Shown here piece by piece: positions 12,669 through 24,659 of a stretch of DNA of 64,000 nucleotides. This stretch comes from Oreohelix idahoensis (lineage: Eukaryota > Mollusca > Gastropoda > Stylommatophora > Oreohelicidae), in assembly GCA_024509875.1 (NCBI GenBank), contig JAMPIV010022935.1:682001-746000 (forward strand). The letters are read 5' to 3'. Each line of letters opens with the position of its first letter. Within the stretch, counting starts at the first letter, position 1. A program made the translations under genes and the position numbers. A model generated the notes under the pieces. The model was not told where the DNA came from, ran no database searches, and saw nothing but the letters and a program-made list of their open reading frames with translations.

Positions 12669-14180
12669 TGATAAAGTTGGATAACGTTGGATTTTTATTC
12701 CCGTTAATGATATCCACCAAAAGATAGATATAAGTGAATGGAAGCAGACATCATCATCATCATCAGTTGATAAGATCTCTATGGTGTTGTTTGCTCCACT
12801 GTAGTGTATGGAATGTCAACTTGACCTACGCAGTGGTGTGTAGACATGGATTGAGTGTATAATGTGCGAATGATGATAAAGGTTCGTGGTGTTGACAAAA
12901 AATGTTCTTTTCTCACACACATGTATGGCTGGAAGTCATCGACACCAACGACTGTGTACCTTTTCTAAAGTTTAATTGGACGTACACACTCGACAGCACA
13001 GATAGTGACAAATCACAGGTTGCCATAATACATCATAGTACAGTGGATAAATGGTCTTGCAATGTTACATGGGCACTCATGTAGAATAAGTGTATAATGG
13101 ACTGTCAGTAGCCAAGCACTCAGTATCGCCCATACATATATATCATCTGACTTCACTGACTGAGCACGTCAGCTTATAAACAATATTTCAGATGGCTTCT
13201 AAACCTAATCTCGTCTAGCGACGATTCTTCAACATAATGTTCAGCACATATTTTTCCATATAATAATATTGAACCGCTAGCAATGGGTTCTCATGTGTAG
13301 CAGTGATCTCTGGACTGATCAAGCGATAATACGGGCATCCCTTTTCTCTTCTTGAAAGTCACTACATGTTTTGGTTCCAAGATGGCTTCACTCGTGAGCT
13401 GTCACTCACGTTTGGATACAGATAATGAATCTGTCATAAAGTTAGTCATTCATAAAACATTTCATTGCTCTGTAGATTTGATCATGAACAATTGACTGCA
13501 ATCTACAGGATATAGTGCTGCTAGGAATCGAAGTCGTTTTCATCGAGTCAAATATATTCTCTTAGACATTCAAATCGTAACTATCGAAAATGGTGGCTTC
13601 GATCGAGAGTTCATAAGAGTATCTTTGATTACCTTGGTATAGGAATTATGAAACTGCCATTCCTTGGCAATACGCCTAAACACTGGGGTAAAGCATACAC
13701 GATAGGTTTAGACAACTATCACCTTCCCCACAAATACTGAGATCACTTTTTCCCCGGCGACAGGCCGACATGGAAAACACACAGTCCCTATCAGGACGAA
13801 GCCAAATCACACCACACTCTAGCGACACATCCGCCGAATAGCCTTCGACCTCTCTAGAGACAACAGAACATATAGTTCGACTTAGATATGTAAAGATATA
13901 CAGATATAAGACAGACTCGTCCTACTCAGACAAACAATACACATAAATTCAGGCCATAGATATTCTGAAGCAAGAACAATCTATTATTACCCAAACAACG
14001 AATAAATCGCAGTAAAATGGATTTATCCGCGGAGTTTGATCGAAAGAGCCGACACAACTTTCAAGGGAAGTAACACAATAATGACTTTCCCTTAAGCACT
14101 ATTTTGCTTTCAAAATATTTGCGAAGATAACAAGAATACCAATGTATAATATTGTAAGATATCAAAGACTGCACGTAACA
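12669..14180 (-). repeat. 5' LTR of the GMR1-type element
   Basis: A 1512-bp LTR equal in length to 4583-6094, with about four base differences. It starts TGATAAAGTTGG and ends GCACGTAACA on the plus strand and is followed by the target duplication CACCC. As the 5' LTR of a minus-strand element it would hold the promoter; I could not single out a TATA box with confidence. Confidence 0.96.
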
Positions 14181-14185
14181 CACCC

Positions 14186-16385
14186 CTGTCAGGGATAAGT
14201 TATTACGTCTGTTTGTTTCCTGTCCCTTCGCTAAGCTTTGTAAGGAGTGGCAGAAATAATATTAACGACAGGCAGGATGGTAAAATTCCTTTGTACCAAA
14301 TCTTGGCCACGAAGGATTAGCCCCGCGAAAATCGCCAGTGTATTTGCTAAGCGCTGATAAAGGCTAGAGTACGGGGAGACAACTGATGGACAGACACAGA
14401 TTAGAGATTACTTTCTGATAAAGTAATGAAATGTTACTTTTGGAACACATTGTCGTGTGAGGTTACCGACGCGTTTGTAAGTTGGTACACAGGGCAATCA
14501 GATGTTTACAGACCATTTTCAGGAAAGTAATGTTTGAAATTTTGCACTAGATGAGTCATGCAAAATATTCAAATCAGATTGGCTAATCAGTTGTGCGCCA
14601 TAACAGCGAATGCGTGGGAAGGCAGTGAATATAACCTGACGCTTCAGTCAGTCAAAACTACTGTGAGAAATCGCTTGCCAAGACCACATACTTTGCCAGA
14701 GGGAAGCCTAGAATTCAGAATTCCTTCTTAACATACCAGACATCTTTTATTTGAGTATTTATCAGGACTTACAAAAAAACCAGCCCAGGAAATCTCTATC
14801 ATTTTAAACAAGAGGAAACCGGGACTGAGGGGACTAAAGTACCACACACGGAGTCAGAGAGGGAATCTATTGTTAAAACAACGGCACCCCAGACGCGTGT
14901 AAGAGGCCGATTCAAGTCTCTTTTATTTATCTGAGCAAAATGTCTGTGAGCCAGGATTGGCTAAGTTGTTATTTTACATTCTATATTTTATTACTAACAT
15001 GTGAACTAACATATATAGGTAGGTGTATTGCCATGTAAATTTTAATGTGTGAAAATCGCTCGGGGATGTCCAAGTCATTTGAGGCTGGCAACCTCAGCGT
15101 ATAGAATGATGATTTCATGAACCACCACTGCATGGATTGGTAACTGCTTTATTGCCAGTTTCTGAAAAGAGAAAAACGCATAAAGAGTCCCAGGTTCCAT
15201 ATGGAGCAGGGAGGAAAAGATGAAATAAATGATGTACATTCTAATTATAAACTTACAGTTTCAAACCAGTTTAAATGTCGAAGTTAACATATTCACTTGT
15301 AAAATTACTGGGAGTTTCAAACTTTTCAATCAGTGTAAACATACATGAAAACATATTCAAGTTTATATTGTGAACCCTTTTCAAATCAGTGGAACTGTAA
15401 ATGTAAACAAATTATATCTGTACTTTTAACCTTTTCATTTAAATATAAAGTAACTATGAAAGCTATTCAATTTAAATGTAAAGAAAGTTTTATCCCGAGG
15501 GATTAAGTTTAATTCTCATCGAGGGTAAATTCTGAGTTAAATGTGATGCGGAACCAATAACTATGGGTTGGAAAACGCAATACTCAGGAGAGCGTTTCGT
15601 TTCTATTCTTTTACCATAGTTATTGGTGGTGGTACCAGCTGAAGGGTACTATCTCTGGAACAATAAAGGAACAGTGGCCTGCGCCTTTAAGACGAAGGAC
15701 CAACTTTGCCGTTACTCCTTGACATTCTGGGAATGTGCGGTACCTTTAACATTACCGAGTGACGTGCGTAAACGGCGAGACAATCTACCAAGAACCAACT
15801 CAGCGGGAGAAGAAACTACCATTGGCAGCTAAGTGCAAAATATCCGCTGGCAAAAGTGACCTCCTTTATTCAGTTAAATCCCATCACAACAGTGATGAAA
15901 ACTTTTTTCCTAAAATATTATTCAATTCTTTAAACTTGTTAAAACCTAAAGTGATTATTAAATTGTGTTATTTGTAATGTTACAAATTTAACTTCGATGT
16001 AATCCTTTTACATGTACTGCATGTTTGTCTCAGTCAATTTACTACACACACTCTAAACAGAGCTATACCAGAATAGTAAGAATTCCACTGAGTAAATCAG
16101 GGGTGGGGGCTTGAACGAGCTGAAATTAATAAGTGCTTAATTCTTCACAAAAGTTGTAGGCAGATTCTAGAATTAACGTGCTCAGTAAAAGCATCATTGT
16201 TTTCGCTTATCTGAATATCTTGTGAATACCCCATGAAGATATAAGCGTTTTGTTTCTTCTATTTACATCTCTGCCAAGAGTAATCTTGTGCGAAGTTAGA
16301 CACCTTTGAAGCCCACATTAGATACTCTTGAGTTTTGGCCACTGTTGGACCTCTACTGCAAAGCAGGGGCGGCAATACCGTCACA
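14186..16385 (-). mobile_element. Solo LTR of family C, copy A, main segment
   Basis: About 2.2 kb that continues the LTR begun at 4425, ending GGCAATACCGTCACA. It aligns in patches with copies B and C. The shared string AGGCTGGCAACCTCA occurs here at about 15084, at about 49380 and at about 56344. A terminal block with CTGCCAAGAGTAATCTTG and TTAGATACTCTTG is also shared with copy C, and the second string with copy B. With the Gypsy insertion and one CACCC removed the LTR is about 2358 bp. No coding sequence is recognised; the small frames at 15623-15977 are unsupported. Confidence 0.8.
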
Positions 16386-17090
<705 letters not shown>

Positions 17091-18443
17091 TATCTGCCCA
17101 ACATTAAGTTATCTATATATACGTCGAACTATTTTCCATTCGTAAACTATCAATCATCAGTTCATGTGTCCAACTATTCAGCCGTCTACCATTTGTTGTC
17201 CTCGTCAATCCATTGCTTTTTTCCCCGGCACTCTATTTATCAGTTAGTTTTGTTTGGATTTGTTTGGTTTTGTTTGGTTTTAAGGACCATCTTCATTAAA
17301 CACGGACAACTCCATCAGTGATCCGATCTCCTCCCTTAGATCACACAAGGAGGATCTCAGCACAGTGCATGAACTCCGTAGCACCGGCGAGGATTCCAAT
17401 GTGTGTACACAGGAATCACACATTCTATAAATAATTTGTGGGTAGGTTTCCTAATTTTTAAATTATGCCAGGGCAGCTGTCGTATGGCCTACTCTTTACG
17501 ATTTCCAACTACCGTGGGATTTTTAACGTGCGCAACCTGCACACGACCTCCTATTTTTTTAGCCCTTATCGGAGAAGGCTAGGCATCCGATCTTACTACC
17601 CATGAGATCAGGGGTATCAATAATCAATTAAAAATTCGTAAATCTGTTTATTAGACTTTAAACGGACGGCACGGGGCATTTAGGTGTGGTGTGAATTAGT
17701 TGAAAGGATGTACATCATGGAAAATTGACGATGACGAAATCTATTCATTCTTACAACAACAACAGCAACATCAAAACAAACAAACAAACCTAAAAAAACA
17801 TAAATTAATAACGCACTCATTCAACCACCTGTCCAATATTTTACTTGACTTTTTGCTCCTTATGGAGCAAGGTGCCACAACTGCACCTGGTCTATTTGCA
17901 GGAAACCTACACCAAAGCGTTCTTGTGCTCTTGCTGTGATGGTTTCATTAGAAGTTTGTTTTACTTGATGAGGTGGCCAGCCCCATGCACAACCGCACAT
18001 AAGTCGCCTATTACGCATGCCTGATAGTGAAGTAGTCATATTAGTTCAGGACCGAAGACGCCGCAACAGTGATAAATGCAGTCAGCGACTCATAGCTTGA
18101 CTGCTTGCGTCAGGGTCAGCGAACCAGAGCTGACAAAGACCCTTCTCCACCTCCAAGTGGTGGTCCTGGAAACAGGCAGCATCACTGCAGTCTGGCTGAG
18201 AGAGTAGGGATCGAAGAGGGAAGACTAACCCGGTCCCAAAAATGCCATGCTGAAAACGGATGTGTCAGGCCGAAAGGTGCAAATATCGCAGCTTTGCTGC
18301 AAACGGCGACACAACGTAACACACGTCCTTTTCAGGACGAACGCAGATGAAGAAGAAGATATTCGTTCATATTATTATATGAATTAAATCCATTCACACA
18401 AAAAATGCATTCATTAATTATGAAACAACTAGTCTATACTCAC
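17091..18443. other. Non-coding; two possible degenerate repeats
   Basis: No exon is recognised. The stretch 17240-17630 begins with TTTGTTTGG repeats, is GC-richer than its surroundings and looks like a decayed interspersed repeat. The stretch 18080-18360 ends in GATGAAGAAGAAGAT, a (GAA)-type tail of the kind seen on LINE or SINE 3' ends, so it may be a 3' fragment. Neither could be tied to another copy in the window. Confidence 0.35.
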
Positions 18444-18774
18444 AGAATTTGCGTTCACTTCATCATCATTTCCAGTTTGGTCGCTTGCAGATCCCCCACT
18501 TTCCTGTATCTTTTCACCCTCTTCCTGTTCATTTTCTTCTTCAATTATCTCATCTGTTAACCCAATAGTCGTATCCTCAGACACTCCGCCGTTGCCTTCA
18601 TACTCATCATCTTTGTAATTGTCGTAGCCCGCATAATCATCGTAATAGCCATATGGGAATGTATTTTTGTCATCAGCATCGTCAGGTTCATAGTCCGTCT
18701 GACATGTACGGCTAATGTTACAGGTGAAAGCAACATCTGCGGCTTTCTGGGCTACCCCTACCCATGTTTCGAAT
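18444..18774 (-). CDS. Host gene exon 5: acidic C-terminal part of a secreted protein
   Basis: A 331-base exon in the minus-strand gene whose start codon is at 54755. The acceptor reads TTACATTCCAG before the first base at 18774. The first base completes the split codon (AG + A, Arg) left by exon 4, so the frame is fixed. It encodes FETWVGVAQKAADVAF, two cysteines (TCNISRTC) and then a strongly acidic stretch rich in Asp, Glu, Tyr and Gly with YGYYDDYAGYDNY, ending in Ser/Asn-rich sequence. At its 3' edge TCT|GTGAGT is a strong donor, so a further exon could lie to the left. If the intron is not used, the frame stops five codons later at 18429 (TAG). No next exon could be identified. Function unknown. 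Confidence 0.8.
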
Positions 18775-19059
18775 CTGGAATGTAATATGATAACAATATA
18801 AATTTTTTTTTACACGAGAATTTATCCTTAAGTAGAACAGATACTGATTTGTGGATATCAATGTTGGATAAACGAGAAGAAGAATCAATTGCGGTGGCAG
18901 AAATATGGTTGAATATTACTTATAGACGGGTTAAAAAAACAAACATCAAATGATGAAATGTTAGAGGAAAATAATTTTACAATTCAATTACTAATAAAAG
19001 TAGGATAAGACAAAATTGACTTATCACATATTTAGAATAGAATCTGGATAGCACGGTGA

Positions 19060-19440
19060 CGGTTGATACGATTGAGAGTGAAGGAAACAGAAAGACACAG
19101 AAGAAAGATTGAGGGCGAAAGAAACAGAAGAAGAATGAGAGGAAAACTGAGAATAAAGGAAACAGATGACAATAGAGAGGGAAGATCGAAAGTGAGGGAA
19201 ATATGAAGCCACAGAAGAAAGATTGAGGGCGATGGAAGCAGGTGAAGAAAGAGAGTATAGGAAACAGAGGAAAATAGAGAGCAAAGATCGAGAGTGAAGA
19301 AAAGAGAAGATTATAGAGATGGAACGTGAAAGAAAGCGAAGGAAGAAGATAGAATTGGGAAAGGTGGGGAGGAAAGGAAGCAGAAGAAAATAAACAAGAA
19401 AGATGGAGATTAAAAGAAGCACAGCGTCAGTCACAACGAG
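19060..19440 (+). repeat. Purine-rich degenerate repeat
   Basis: The plus strand is almost entirely A and G for about 380 bases, with recurring GAGGGAAGA, AGAAGAAAGATTGAGGGCG and GGAAACAGA pieces. The string AGAAAGATTGAGGGCG occurs twice about 117 bases apart, suggesting a decayed minisatellite. The antisense Ser/Leu/Phe-rich frame is a by-product. Because the host gene is on the minus strand, its transcript would be pyrimidine-rich here. Confidence 0.7.
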
Positions 19441-19878
19441 CAAATCAGTCTGCTGAAGAGCATGAATCTTAACGCGCTGCAGAAGCTTTTTGCATTCGTC
19501 ATTATTGACGGGTTATTGCTAGTATATATATATATTTCCACAAGCAAGCAACGCGCCAAAAACTGACGGGAAATAATCGTGTTGTGCTCTTTCTGCTGCA
19601 TGTCTTGATGACCGCATTATTTCTCTTGTGGCCATTTAATTTCTTTTCATTCCATTTCAACAGTTGATGGGCTTGTTGCATTGTTGCTTACAAATGTTTC
19701 ACTTTATAAACTCTATATATGAGGATAACGTATATTCTCAACCATTAATTATTATCCTAAATGGAACGAGGGCTTTCAACTCTTACAATTCTTTTAAAAT
19801 AGAACAATTGTAAAATGTTCAAACAGAGAAAAAACAGATGTACTGATTTAAAAAGAGAATAGTTGCACACCTTTGTAA

Positions 19879-22325
19879 ATGGAACAACTATACAACATTA
19901 TTGAAAAAAAAAGAAAAGAAATACTGGCAACCATGGGACAGACAGATACTCCTGCCCCAATGAGGGAACCCATCACACTAGGAGAACTACAGAAGGCTAT
20001 TTCCAAGCTTAAGTTTCAAAAGTCACCCGGCCCAGACAAAATCAGCAACGAAATGCTAGTAAATCTGAGCTCAGCAGCAAAGACAAAACTGCTTGAGATA
20101 TTCAACCACAGCTGGTTGAAAGGAACGGTACCCCAAGTATGGAGAGAAGCCATCACAATACCCATACTAAAGAAAGGGAAATGTAAGACCGAGGCTGCAA
20201 GTTACCGGCCAATCAGTCTCACAAGCTGTGTTGGGAAGACTATGGAGCGAATAGTCAACCACAGATTGAAATGGTATTTAGAGTCTGAGCAGATCCTGGT
20301 GCCGGAACAAGCTGGATTTAGAGAATGCTACAGTATAGAAGACCAAGTTACTTACTTGTCTCAAGCAATAGAAGATGCCTTCCAGGAGAAGAAAAAGGTC
20401 CTAACGATCTGGGTCGACTTCAAGCAGGCCTTTGACAAGGTGTGGAAAGATGGCCTCATTGCAAAACTTAGGAGAAGTGGAATCCAAGGCAACATGATGA
20501 AATGGATCCAGTCATACTTGCATAACAGGAGAACTAGAGCACTCTTGACGGTCTGCAGAGCAGAAAAGTGTTGCTCCATCAGGGGGTACCTCAAGGAGGA
20601 GTAATTTCCCCAACACTCTTCCTTGTTTACATCAATGACCTGGTGAAAGATCTCCCTGCAGGAGTTAAAGCTGCCTTATATGCAGATGACCTAGTACTCT
20701 GGTGCGCTGATGAAAATGTCACCACAGCAAATTATAGAATGCAGCGGGCAGCAGACATGCTAGTGCCATGGGCAGAGAAATGGCTTATCACAATAAACAC
20801 AGACAAAACCTCCACAACACTGTTCTCCCTCGCCCCCAAGGACAAATCAGCTAACATACACCTAGGGACAACCGTGATCAAGGAAGAAAGCTACCCCACC
20901 TATCTGGGGGTGACATTTGACCAAAGGCTTACATGGAATAAGCATATTGAAAACGCAGAAGGAAAGGCCCGAAGACGACTAGGCATACTCAGAAAATTAG
21001 CAGGTACCAACTGGGGAGCAAATGAACGAAATCTAAAGAAGATTTATAATGGAGTAATAAGACCACACTTAGAGTTTAGCTCAGCAGCATGGTCATCAGC
21101 TGCTAACTCACATCTGCAGTCTTTGGACAAGGTGCAAAATCAAGCTCTCAGGCTCATTACAGGAGCCATGAAAACTACACCAATAACAGAGATGCAGAAG
21201 GTTGCTGGATTACAGACATTGTCCCATAGAAGAGACACAAAAACCATGATCCAGATGGAAAAGTACAACAGTATGCCAATGCACCCAATGAAGGCAAGAC
21301 TAGATGATCTGGCATTGGGACGTCTAAAGCGTAGCAGCTTTGTGCATCGGGGGAAAAGACTTATAAGACAGCATCAAGAAGACCTATCCATGAAGACAAC
21401 ACCACTGAAGCCCACCCTATACCCTGTACCATGGGAGCAGGCCAGCAGTGCCCTCCAAATTAATACATCAGTCAGTGGTCTCACAAGTGGATGTGAGTAT
21501 AATGATCTGCAAAAACGAACTGCTACATTGAGTATGATCCAAGAAAGCTATCCCGATCAATCATGGATACATGCCTATACAGATGGATCAGCAACAAATG
21601 CTGTTAGGAATGGAGGTGCCGGTATCTTTATCTCATATCCTGACAACCACTATGAGACTAGGCACATTCCCACTGGTAAATTCTGTTCCAACTATACAGC
21701 TGAGGTTCAAGCTCTAGAGCAAGCTGCAAATATGATTTATAACACCAACTCTGACTGCCACCAGGTAGTCATCCTCACAGATGCACTGTCTGTCCTGCAA
21801 GCTCTCAAGGGTGGTAAACTCCCGCATCTGAGAAATGAACTAAACAAGGTAGCTGCCAAAAAGAGAACCAAGTTTAAGTGGGTACCATCTCATTGTGGTG
21901 TACCCGGAAATGAAAAGGCAGATAAACTTGCAAAAAAGGGAGGAGAATGTGAACAAGAAGATAATGAAGTCATATACTTTGAGAAAAAGAGAGCTATCCA
22001 GACTATCAGAAGAGAACAGAACCAACCCAAAGACGACTATCACACTCTCGACCGGCAGGGACAGATAACTATTTTTCGACTCAGGACAGGGCATAACAAA
22101 CTGAATAAACACATGCACAAGCTACGATTGTCTGCTTCACCACTGTGCACATGTGGATTAAATGAACAAACTGCTGAGCATGTTCTACAGGACTGTCCTC
22201 TGTATGACCAGTTAAGAAAGATATACTGGCCGAATGACTCAACACTAAACTCAAAGCTATATGGAGTTAAAGAGGAACTTCAAACAACAGTCGAATTCAT
22301 CATGAGAACTCGTCTGACGGTGTAA
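19879..22325 (+). pseudogene. RT and RNase H of LINE copy 1, one frameshift
   Basis: The first frame (to 20604) starts in the reverse transcriptase with KSPGPDKISNEML and SYRPISLTSC. The second (20568-22325) continues with GVPQGGVISPTLF and the catalytic YADDLVLW. The RNase H domain follows, with AYTDGSATN, YTAEVQALEQA, LTDALSVLQAL and WVPSHCGVPGNEKAD. The end has a cysteine/histidine cluster, CTCGLNEQTAEHVLQDC. Compared with copy 2, a single T is missing near 20539 (AGAGCACTC here, AGAGTCACTC there), and this causes the only frameshift. The first 30 bases before about 19906 are probably flanking DNA read in frame, not element. Otherwise the open frame is well kept, so the insertion is fairly young. 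Confidence 0.9.
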
Positions 22326-22372
22326 TCATCAAAGATGCGATCGCAAGAAGAAGAAGAAGAAGAAAAAAAAAC
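19906..22372 (+). mobile_element. RNase H-bearing LINE (I-clade-like), copy 1
   Basis: A non-LTR retrotransposon with reverse transcriptase and C-terminal RNase H and a 3' tail of (AAG)n followed by A, ending near 22372. The endonuclease part is missing, so it is 5'-truncated close to 19906. The exact start is unclear because the sequence there is A-rich and no target duplication could be fixed. A second, shorter copy of high identity lies on the opposite strand at 39417-41020. The short-repeat tail in place of a plain poly(A) tail is typical of the I group. Confidence 0.88.
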
Positions 22373-22685
22373 TTTTTACGGGGAATATGTACACAACTTG
22401 TAATGAAAACTATTGCACAATTATTTGAACGGAATCGTTGTAAAATCCGAAGCGGTAGAAAATTATAAACATAACAACAAACACTTGATAGGACAAGTAG
22501 ATCGGGAAAAATAAACAATATTTAGACAATGACAAGAAGAATAATAGTGATAAAAATAACAAAAGCTCACATGATAACCAAACAAGGTAACACCAGATGA
22601 GACATTCCGCCTCAATATAACTCTTGTAAAAACTGTCTATTATTGCAAATGGGTGCGAAAAGCTACAAATAACAGTGAGATTTAC

Positions 22686-22750
22686 CTTTCCAGTAATAAG
22701 TTCTGGTCGAAATTGCACACGTCATCAGCACATAAATATGTTTTAGTCAT
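22686..22750 (-). CDS. Host gene exon 4, short cysteine-bearing exon
   Basis: A 65-base exon with acceptor TTTTATGCAG and donor AAG|GTAAAT on the minus strand. It encodes MTKTYLCADDVCNFDQNLL followed by LE and two bases of an Arg codon that exon 5 completes. The entering phase is 0, which matches exon 3. It adds two cysteines spaced C-x4-C. The Met here is internal. Support is the pair of splice sites plus the exact phase fit on both sides; there is no similarity evidence. Confidence 0.75.
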
Positions 22751-22849
22751 CTGCATAAAAGAAGAACAAAATATAGCAACAGTTTGAGTCTTTGTGACAT
22801 TAGGAATCTTTCTGGTTTTGATTTAAAGTAGTCACAGAGAACATACTGA

Positions 22850-22975
22850 GGAAGAAAACTAGTCACCCGACCTCTCGAAGCTGGACCTATTATAAAGAAG
22901 TCTCTAACACTTAACTCCCCTACGGTGGTATCTGCTATGGGACTACCTGACCTGTATCTATCTGGTAAAACTAAT
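22850..22975 (+). mobile_element. Tail of a tRNA-derived SINE, fragment
   Basis: The string GAAGTCTCTAACACTTAACT, then CTACGGTGGTATCTGCTATG, resembles the 3' part of the SINE at 53485-53755 (GAAGTCTCTAATACTTCACT...CAGTATTTGCTATGG). It also resembles another fragment at 37654-37710. The tRNA head is missing. Confidence 0.55.
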
Positions 22976-23434
22976 AATAGTGATAATAATATATTTTATA
23001 CTGAAAATATTTATTATTAGGGCTAGGATTGTAATGACCTAAAAGTGCTAGAAAATGACCTATAAAAATGTATTTATGACCCCTAAAAAAAAGCAACCCC
23101 AAAATGCCCTACAAAATAAAATAAAAAACACCTAAAAACATAACTTTTGTAGTTTATGAGCCAAACTAAAATTATTTTGTATTATTGAAAGAAGAAAACG
23201 AACTGCATAAAAGAAACCAAAAAGAACTTAATAAAAATAATTTTTTTTTTTGCTGTTAATGTGCCAAACTGAAATTCTTTATGTTACTAACAACAACAAA
23301 AACAAACCAGCAAAAATAAAATTACCAATAAACACAACACAAGAAAAAAAACATAAAAAATACACCTTCAGTTTTTTTACAGTCTCTGTGCCAAACTGAA
23401 TGTCTATTTTATTAACCAAGAACATGCAGTCTAA

Positions 23435-23591
23435 GGCCGCTTACAGACGAGCGTTTCTTGACGCGCGTATCTCGCGCGTGACGAATGAAAGAGTACGGAT
23501 TTACAGACAGTCTCGCTCGGCTGAGCAGCCTGTAAATCCCTTACTCCTTCATTCGTAACGCGCGGCAAGAAACGCTCGTGTGTAAGGGCCC
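23435..23591. mobile_element. Palindromic MITE, copy 1 (PIF/Harbinger-like)
   Basis: About 157 bp starting GGCCGCTTACAGACGAGCG and ending with the inverted counterpart CGCTCGTGTGTAAGGGCCC. The inner inverted arms are CGTTTCTTGACGCGCG and CGCGGCAAGAAACG. It is flanked by TAA on both sides, the right TAA being shared with the next MITE. Terminal repeats starting GGCC and a three-base TWA target suggest PIF/Harbinger, by inference only. There is no coding capacity. Confidence 0.75.
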
Positions 23592-23594
23592 TAA

Positions 23595-23748
23595 GGCCGC
23601 TTACACACGAGCGTTTCTTGACGCGCGTTTCTCACGCGTGACGAATTTACAGACAGTCTCGCTCGGCTGAGCAGCCTGTAAATCCCTTACTCCTTCATTC
23701 ATCACGCATGAGAAACGCGCGTCAAGAAACGCTCGTGTGTAAGCGGCC
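23595..23748. mobile_element. Palindromic MITE, copy 2 (PIF/Harbinger-like)
   Basis: About 154 bp, a close relative of the preceding MITE in the same orientation. Its arms GGCCGCTTACACACGAGCG and the exact inverted counterpart at the right end are near-perfect for more than 40 bases. It is flanked by TAA on the left and TTA on the right. The central part (CAGACAGTCTCGCTCGG) is shared with copy 1. Confidence 0.78.
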
Positions 23749-23753
23749 TTACA

Positions 23754-23869
<116 letters not shown>

Positions 23870-24659
23870 AAAAGACACCTTAAAAATGCAATTACAATTT
23901 TCAGTTTCTGTGCCAATCTGAAAATGTTTTTTATAAAATAAATCCTTGTTTTAAAAACACACACAAGCACACAAAAGACATACAATTACAACCAAATATT
24001 TTGACAGTTTCTATAGTAAACTAAAAGCTCAGAATTGCAATACACAATGAAAATCAAGCGCACAATTTCAAAAGAGAATAACTTTCTACCGTCTGCCAAC
24101 AAAAGCTTTAAATACTGAAAAGCTCTTTTCCACTACTACTGACACTAGAACAGCATACTTGAAATAAGATACGTCAATGGGCTATTTTCCTCAACATGAG
24201 ATTAGAGTGATCTCACCTGGTAGATTCAGGGAGATGAATGGAAAATCCGATATATTCTTTGTATATTTTGTTGGTCTCATTTAATACCACCTATACTATA
24301 CTGTTCAAAAAAAAAAAAAAAAAGAAATGCATAGCTATCCGAGGGCGCGTTTTTATGAGTTTGTAAGTAAAATTTGGTGCTAGGGTATATAAAAACCAGC
24401 CTCAAATGTTCTTTACAGTGTCAAATGCACGTGTTGACCTGAATTGCGTTCGTTTTTGTAATCGTTACAACGCAGTGGTCAATAGTGTTTATGACGCAAT
24501 TTTTGACCACAGCTCATGTTGCGCGCACGTGAAAGCAACAAAATTTGGGGTGAACACTATTCACTGACTACGCAACTGAAACCCTATAAAAGGATAACGC
24601 TACAAAAAAAAAAAAAAAAAAAAAAAAAAAATTCAGTTCATTTTCAAGCAGACATTTAT

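Larger units (their letters stand above)
4583..14180 (-). mobile_element. Complete Gypsy LTR retrotransposon, GMR1-type domain order
   Basis: A 9598-bp element on the minus strand bounded by two 1512-bp direct repeats. Both start TG and end CA, and five-base target duplications CACCC occur at 4578-4582 and 14181-14185. Read in sense, it has a 5' LTR, a leader of about 1.1 kb, gag with a long coiled coil, then protease, integrase, reverse transcriptase and RNase H, a purine-rich tract and the 3' LTR. Integrase lies upstream of reverse transcriptase in one uninterrupted reading frame. Ordinary Ty3/Gypsy elements have it last; the order seen here is that described for GMR1-like Gypsy elements. 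By direct comparison the LTRs differ at only about four positions, so the insertion is recent. It sits inside a family C solo LTR. Confidence 0.95.
18775..22685 (-). other. Host intron 4
   Basis: A 3.9-kb phase 2 intron between host exons 4 and 5 with GT (GTAAAT) and AG ends. It holds the purine-rich tract at 19060-19440 and LINE copy 1, inserted opposite to the gene's direction of transcription. The parts 18775-19059 and 19441-19900 show nothing recognisable. Confidence 0.75.
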
